DNA from: Anaerolineae bacterium
GTDB lineage: Bacteria; Chloroflexota; Anaerolineae; 4572-78; NAK82
Direction: 5' to 3'
Length of the DNA stretch: 14,990 nucleotides
NCBI GenBank assembly: GCA_025062175.1
Contig: JANXAX010000008.1
Location: forward strand, 5,687 to 20,676
A program made the position numbers and the translations under genes. The notes under the pieces are model-generated. The model ran no database searches. It saw only the letters and a list, made by a program, of their open reading frames with translations, and was not told the DNA's origin. The stretch's first letter is position 1; each line of letters begins with the position of its first letter. Of this stretch, positions 12,673-14,990 are shown piece by piece.

Positions 12673-14292
12673 ATGGAAACATCTCTATGGTTTGCTATCC
12701 CGGATTACGAGGTTGAGGCGGAGATCGGTTGCGGCAACCTGACCAGAGTCTACCGTGCACGTCGCAAAGCGGACGGTCGTCTCGTCTCGATTAAAGTGGT
12801 ATTACCAGAGTTCGCTGCCGATCGCACGCTTGTGCGGCGTTTCATCGAAGCCGCTAGCCGTGCCATCAAGCTGGATCATCCCAACATCGCCCGCACGTTT
12901 GAGGTCGCCGAACGCGAAGGGGTGGTGTACGTCGTACGTGAGTATTTGGAGGCGAGTTGTCTGGCAGAATGGCTTGCCCAACAAGGCCCCGTACCGTTGG
13001 AGCAAGTGGTGCCCATCGTCCGCCAGCTGGCGTCCGCACTGGACTATGCGCACAGCCGGCGTGTGATGCATGGAGATATCAACGACCGATGTATCTACAT
13101 TGATGCTGAAGGACGTGTCAAGCTGGCGGATTTTGGACTGGTTCAGTCCGTGCCGGGAAGTGAACTCGAACGCGGCCGGATATATGGTATTCGGATGGTG
13201 CAAGGTCTCGGCGCCTGCGAGTATTTGGCCCCTGAACGCGTGCAGGGTCAGGGCCCCAACCGGTCTGCAGATATCTATGCCCTGGGCATTGTCACGTATC
13301 AGCTGTTAACAGGTGCGCCGCCGTTTCAAGGAGAACCTGAAGAGGTGCTCTCGGCCCAGGTGTATGAGACACCACAACCTGTGCACCTAGTTGATCCCCA
13401 GATTTCCTCGACGGTCAGTGCCACCATCAGCCGTGTGCTGGCCAAACGTCCCGAGCTGCGCTACAGCACGGCCACCGAGTTTGCCCGTGCCTTTGCCGCG
13501 GCGGCAGAGGGTATCGCACCCAAACGCAGCCCCCAGGTGGCGGGATCTATCAGACCACCCAGCAAGACGACGGTCAAGTCCCCAGGACTACCGGCTGCGG
13601 CGGGTTTGACAGCGCTCGTAGTGCTAGCAATAGCATTGCTGTGGCACTTGGGCGGCATCGGCGCTTGGGTGGAAAAACAAACCGCTCTATGGCTGTCAGC
13701 TTTGGTGCCTTCAACCCCGGTACTGAGCTCAGTCAATGAGTCGCCTCTTGCTACGCCGACGCGCGGCGCGACCTTTACCCCTAGGCCCATCGCTACCGCC
13801 ACAACCACGCCCACGCCTCTATTGGTTACACCTGCCACACCGTTCGCACCTGAAAGCGTCGTAACGCCGATTGCGACAACTACACCGGTTACAGTGTCGG
13901 CGACTGCTGTCTCTTTCACGCCTACCGCACAAGCCTCACCGGTTGCGTCACCGGCAGCAAGCGCCTCGTTCAGCAACTTGATCGTCGCTGCCGGGATCGA
14001 CCAGAATAACCGGCCGGTCTCCCCTGGCACCACCTTTTCGGCCATGCGTCGACCGCTCTATGTTTTCTTCGAATACCGGAACATGTCACCGCAAGTCACC
14101 TGGGGATATGTCTGGCTACGCGAGAACCAGATATTGAACCGTGCGGAAGAAAATTGGCCAGCTCGATGGGGCTCCGCCGGACGTGCTTGGATCTATTACA
14201 CCCCCGAAGTCAGTTATCTGCCAGGAGCATACCAAGTCCAACTGCTCATCAATGGGCAGGTTGTCGCTACGACAACTTTTACCATTCGATGA
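12673..14292 (+). CDS. Transmembrane Ser/Thr kinase homologue with altered catalytic loop, probable pseudokinase
   Basis: A 539-residue membrane protein of PknB-like layout. The kinase domain (about 9-275) keeps Lys41 (SIKV), the helix-C Glu59, DFG (153-155), APE (187-189) and the DIYALG motif. The catalytic loop, normally HRDLKPxN, reads HGDINDRC (133-140): the Asp is kept, but the Lys is Asn and the metal-binding Asn is Cys. The glycine loop GCGNLTRV lacks its third Gly, and the pre-APE GTPxY is GACEY, so the usual activation Thr is gone. One membrane helix lies at about 306-326. Outside, a Thr/Pro-rich linker (about 350-430) leads to a beta-rich domain (431-539, ending VVATTTFTIR). Weak or no kinase activity is predicted; ATP binding may persist. 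Its stop overlaps the next start by four bases. Confidence 0.85.
   Translation: METSLWFAIPDYEVEAEIGCGNLTRVYRARRKADGRLVSIKVVLPEFAADRTLVRRFIEAASRAIKLDHPNIARTFEVAEREGVVYVVREYLEASCLAEWLAQQGPVPLEQVVPIVRQLASALDYAHSRRVMHGDINDRCIYIDAEGRVKLADFGLVQSVPGSELERGRIYGIRMVQGLGACEYLAPERVQGQGPNRSADIYALGIVTYQLLTGAPPFQGEPEEVLSAQVYETPQPVHLVDPQISSTVSATISRVLAKRPELRYSTATEFARAFAAAAEGIAPKRSPQVAGSIRPPSKTTVKSPGLPAAAGLTALVVLAIALLWHLGGIGAWVEKQTALWLSALVPSTPVLSSVNESPLATPTRGATFTPRPIATATTTPTPLLVTPATPFAPESVVTPIATTTPVTVSATAVSFTPTAQASPVASPAASASFSNLIVAAGIDQNNRPVSPGTTFSAMRRPLYVFFEYRNMSPQVTWGYVWLRENQILNRAEENWPARWGSAGRAWIYYTPEVSYLPGAYQVQLLINGQVVATTTFTIR
13720..13965 (+). repeat. Thr/Pro/Ala-rich low-complexity linker inside the kinase homologue
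   Basis: The coding sequence here gives imperfect TPT, ATP and VTP runs with no exact tandem unit. It encodes the extracytoplasmic stalk between the membrane helix and the outer beta-domain. Similar but shorter Thr/Ser/Pro stretches are present in the isomerase lipoprotein and the Asp-box lipoprotein, a shared style for wall-spanning linkers. Confidence 0.6.
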
Positions 14293-14990
14293 CCAGGTGT
14301 ATTCACAGTAGGCGATCTGTTTCTTTTTGGCTATGCTTAGCCCTCATTGTGACTGCGTGTCAAGCAGCCTTGCTTCCCGACCGACTCTCTTCTGATGTTG
14401 TTGCAGATTCTCCATCGGCTACTTCTTCCGTTCCCACCGCCGCTCCAGCCCCTTATCGAATGCCGCCCGGTCCCGTACGGACAATGACCCTCCTGTCCGG
14501 AGCAGAGCTGCTGGTTGCCATCGATGCGATGGGCAGTGTAGAAGCGGATCCGACATGGCAGCTCTATCTTGGACGCGCCGAACGCTGGCAGCGCTTGACA
14601 TGGCCCGAAGGGGTCGCGCCATATGCATTCCGCGTCGCCCCAGCAGGTGCTCCTATCTTTGCAGTGCCGATGAACAACCCTCTCCTGGGAAGGAGCCAGC
14701 CATGGGGATTGTTGCGCTCTACTGATGCAGGACGGTCGTGGCAGCAAGTTCTCGGAGGACTGGATGACCCCTATGTAATGGATGTAGCATTATCACCGCG
14801 ATTCCCGGAGGATCGGACCGTTGTGGCGGTTACGTGGCATCGCGGAGTGTATGTTTCGCACAGCGGGGGAGAGAGCTGGCAACCATTGCCCTATCCGCGG
14901 CCCATAGACGCCTCAGGAGGTGCTAATCCGTACGATCTCGCTGTGGCGCTATCCCCTGACCTGCGCGGTGGAAACCCACAGCGCCCGGTC
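14289..14990 (+). CDS. Asp-box (BNR) repeat lipoprotein, C-terminally cut by the window end
   Basis: An open frame of 234 codons with no stop before the right edge. ATG 14289 shares the ATGA with the kinase-homologue stop, so it is translationally coupled. The N-terminus MTRCIHSRRS, hydrophobic FWLCLALIV and lipobox VTAC (Cys24) make it a lipoprotein. A Ser/Thr/Pro/Ala-rich linker follows (about 35-60). Residues 144-151 (STDAGRSW) are a full Asp-box, and 190-197 (SHSGGESW) a second with the Asp replaced. The sequence between them, VALSPRFPEDRTVVAV, is the strand pair usually found between such blades. This is the beginning of a surface beta-propeller of the sialidase/YCF48-like type. There is no visible catalytic residue set in the part seen. 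It is probably displayed alongside the kinase homologue's outer domain. Confidence 0.78.
   Translation, partial: MTRCIHSRRSVSFWLCLALIVTACQAALLPDRLSSDVVADSPSATSSVPTAAPAPYRMPPGPVRTMTLLSGAELLVAIDAMGSVEADPTWQLYLGRAERWQRLTWPEGVAPYAFRVAPAGAPIFAVPMNNPLLGRSQPWGLLRSTDAGRSWQQVLGGLDDPYVMDVALSPRFPEDRTVVAVTWHRGVYVSHSGGESWQPLPYPRPIDASGGANPYDLAVALSPDLRGGNPQRPV

Noticed and set aside
1..14990. Search for CRISPR arrays, tRNAs, rRNAs, transposases, phage genes and toxin-antitoxin pairs
   Set aside because: No regularly spaced repeats, cloverleaf-like sequences, transposase or integrase motifs or small paired genes of that kind were seen by eye. Covariance-model searches could not be run.

Overview
The window is a gene-dense stretch of about 15 kb with moderately high GC. 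It most resembles a member of the Chloroflexota (Anaerolineae or Caldilineae-like). That assignment is an inference from gene style: several secreted lipoproteins with Thr/Pro/Ser-rich linkers, a one-pass membrane Ser/Thr-kinase-like protein with an outer beta-rich domain, a two-repeat LGFP-like secreted protein, an Asp-box (BNR) propeller lipoprotein, and TolB/PD40 propellers. No rRNA or other taxon marker is present.

Layout. Positions 1-11004 carry ten genes on the minus strand. In transcription order they are: a double-GNAT acetyltransferase (11004-10009); a LolD/MacB-type ABC ATPase, its two-domain FtsX permease and a MocA-type molybdopterin cytidylyltransferase (9887-5883, tightly packed); a ROK/ASKHA-type sugar-kinase-like protein, a small Cys-rich FeoC-like winged-helix protein and a TM1586-type nitroreductase (5666-3030); a DUF348-G5-PD40 lipoprotein (2937-1384); a parvulin/SurA-type peptidyl-prolyl isomerase lipoprotein (1254-112); and the start of a small membrane protein that runs off the left edge (104-1). 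From 11079 rightward four genes are on the plus strand: an LGFP-like repeat lipoprotein, a HisN-type inositol monophosphatase family phosphatase, a transmembrane Ser/Thr-kinase homologue with a badly altered catalytic loop, and an Asp-box lipoprotein that overlaps the kinase stop by four bases and runs off the right edge.

The genes fall into transcription units rather than one pathway. The ABC ATPase and permease form one exporter or lipoprotein-release type machine, with mocA translationally coupled behind it. ROK, FeoC-like and nitroreductase genes look like a second unit. The phosphatase, kinase-like and Asp-box genes look like a third, in which a probable pseudokinase may link the cytoplasm to a surface propeller protein. 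Good sigma70-type promoters can be read upstream of six genes. Three of them, all on the minus strand, place the -10 box only 6-9 bases before the start codon, which predicts leaderless or nearly leaderless mRNAs.

I saw no rRNA, tRNA, CRISPR array, insertion sequence, phage or defence system. The most interesting signals are the kinase-like protein that has lost key catalytic-loop residues, the ROK protein with a novel N-terminal domain next to an orphan Cys-rich FeoC-like protein, and the leaderless promoter geometry.
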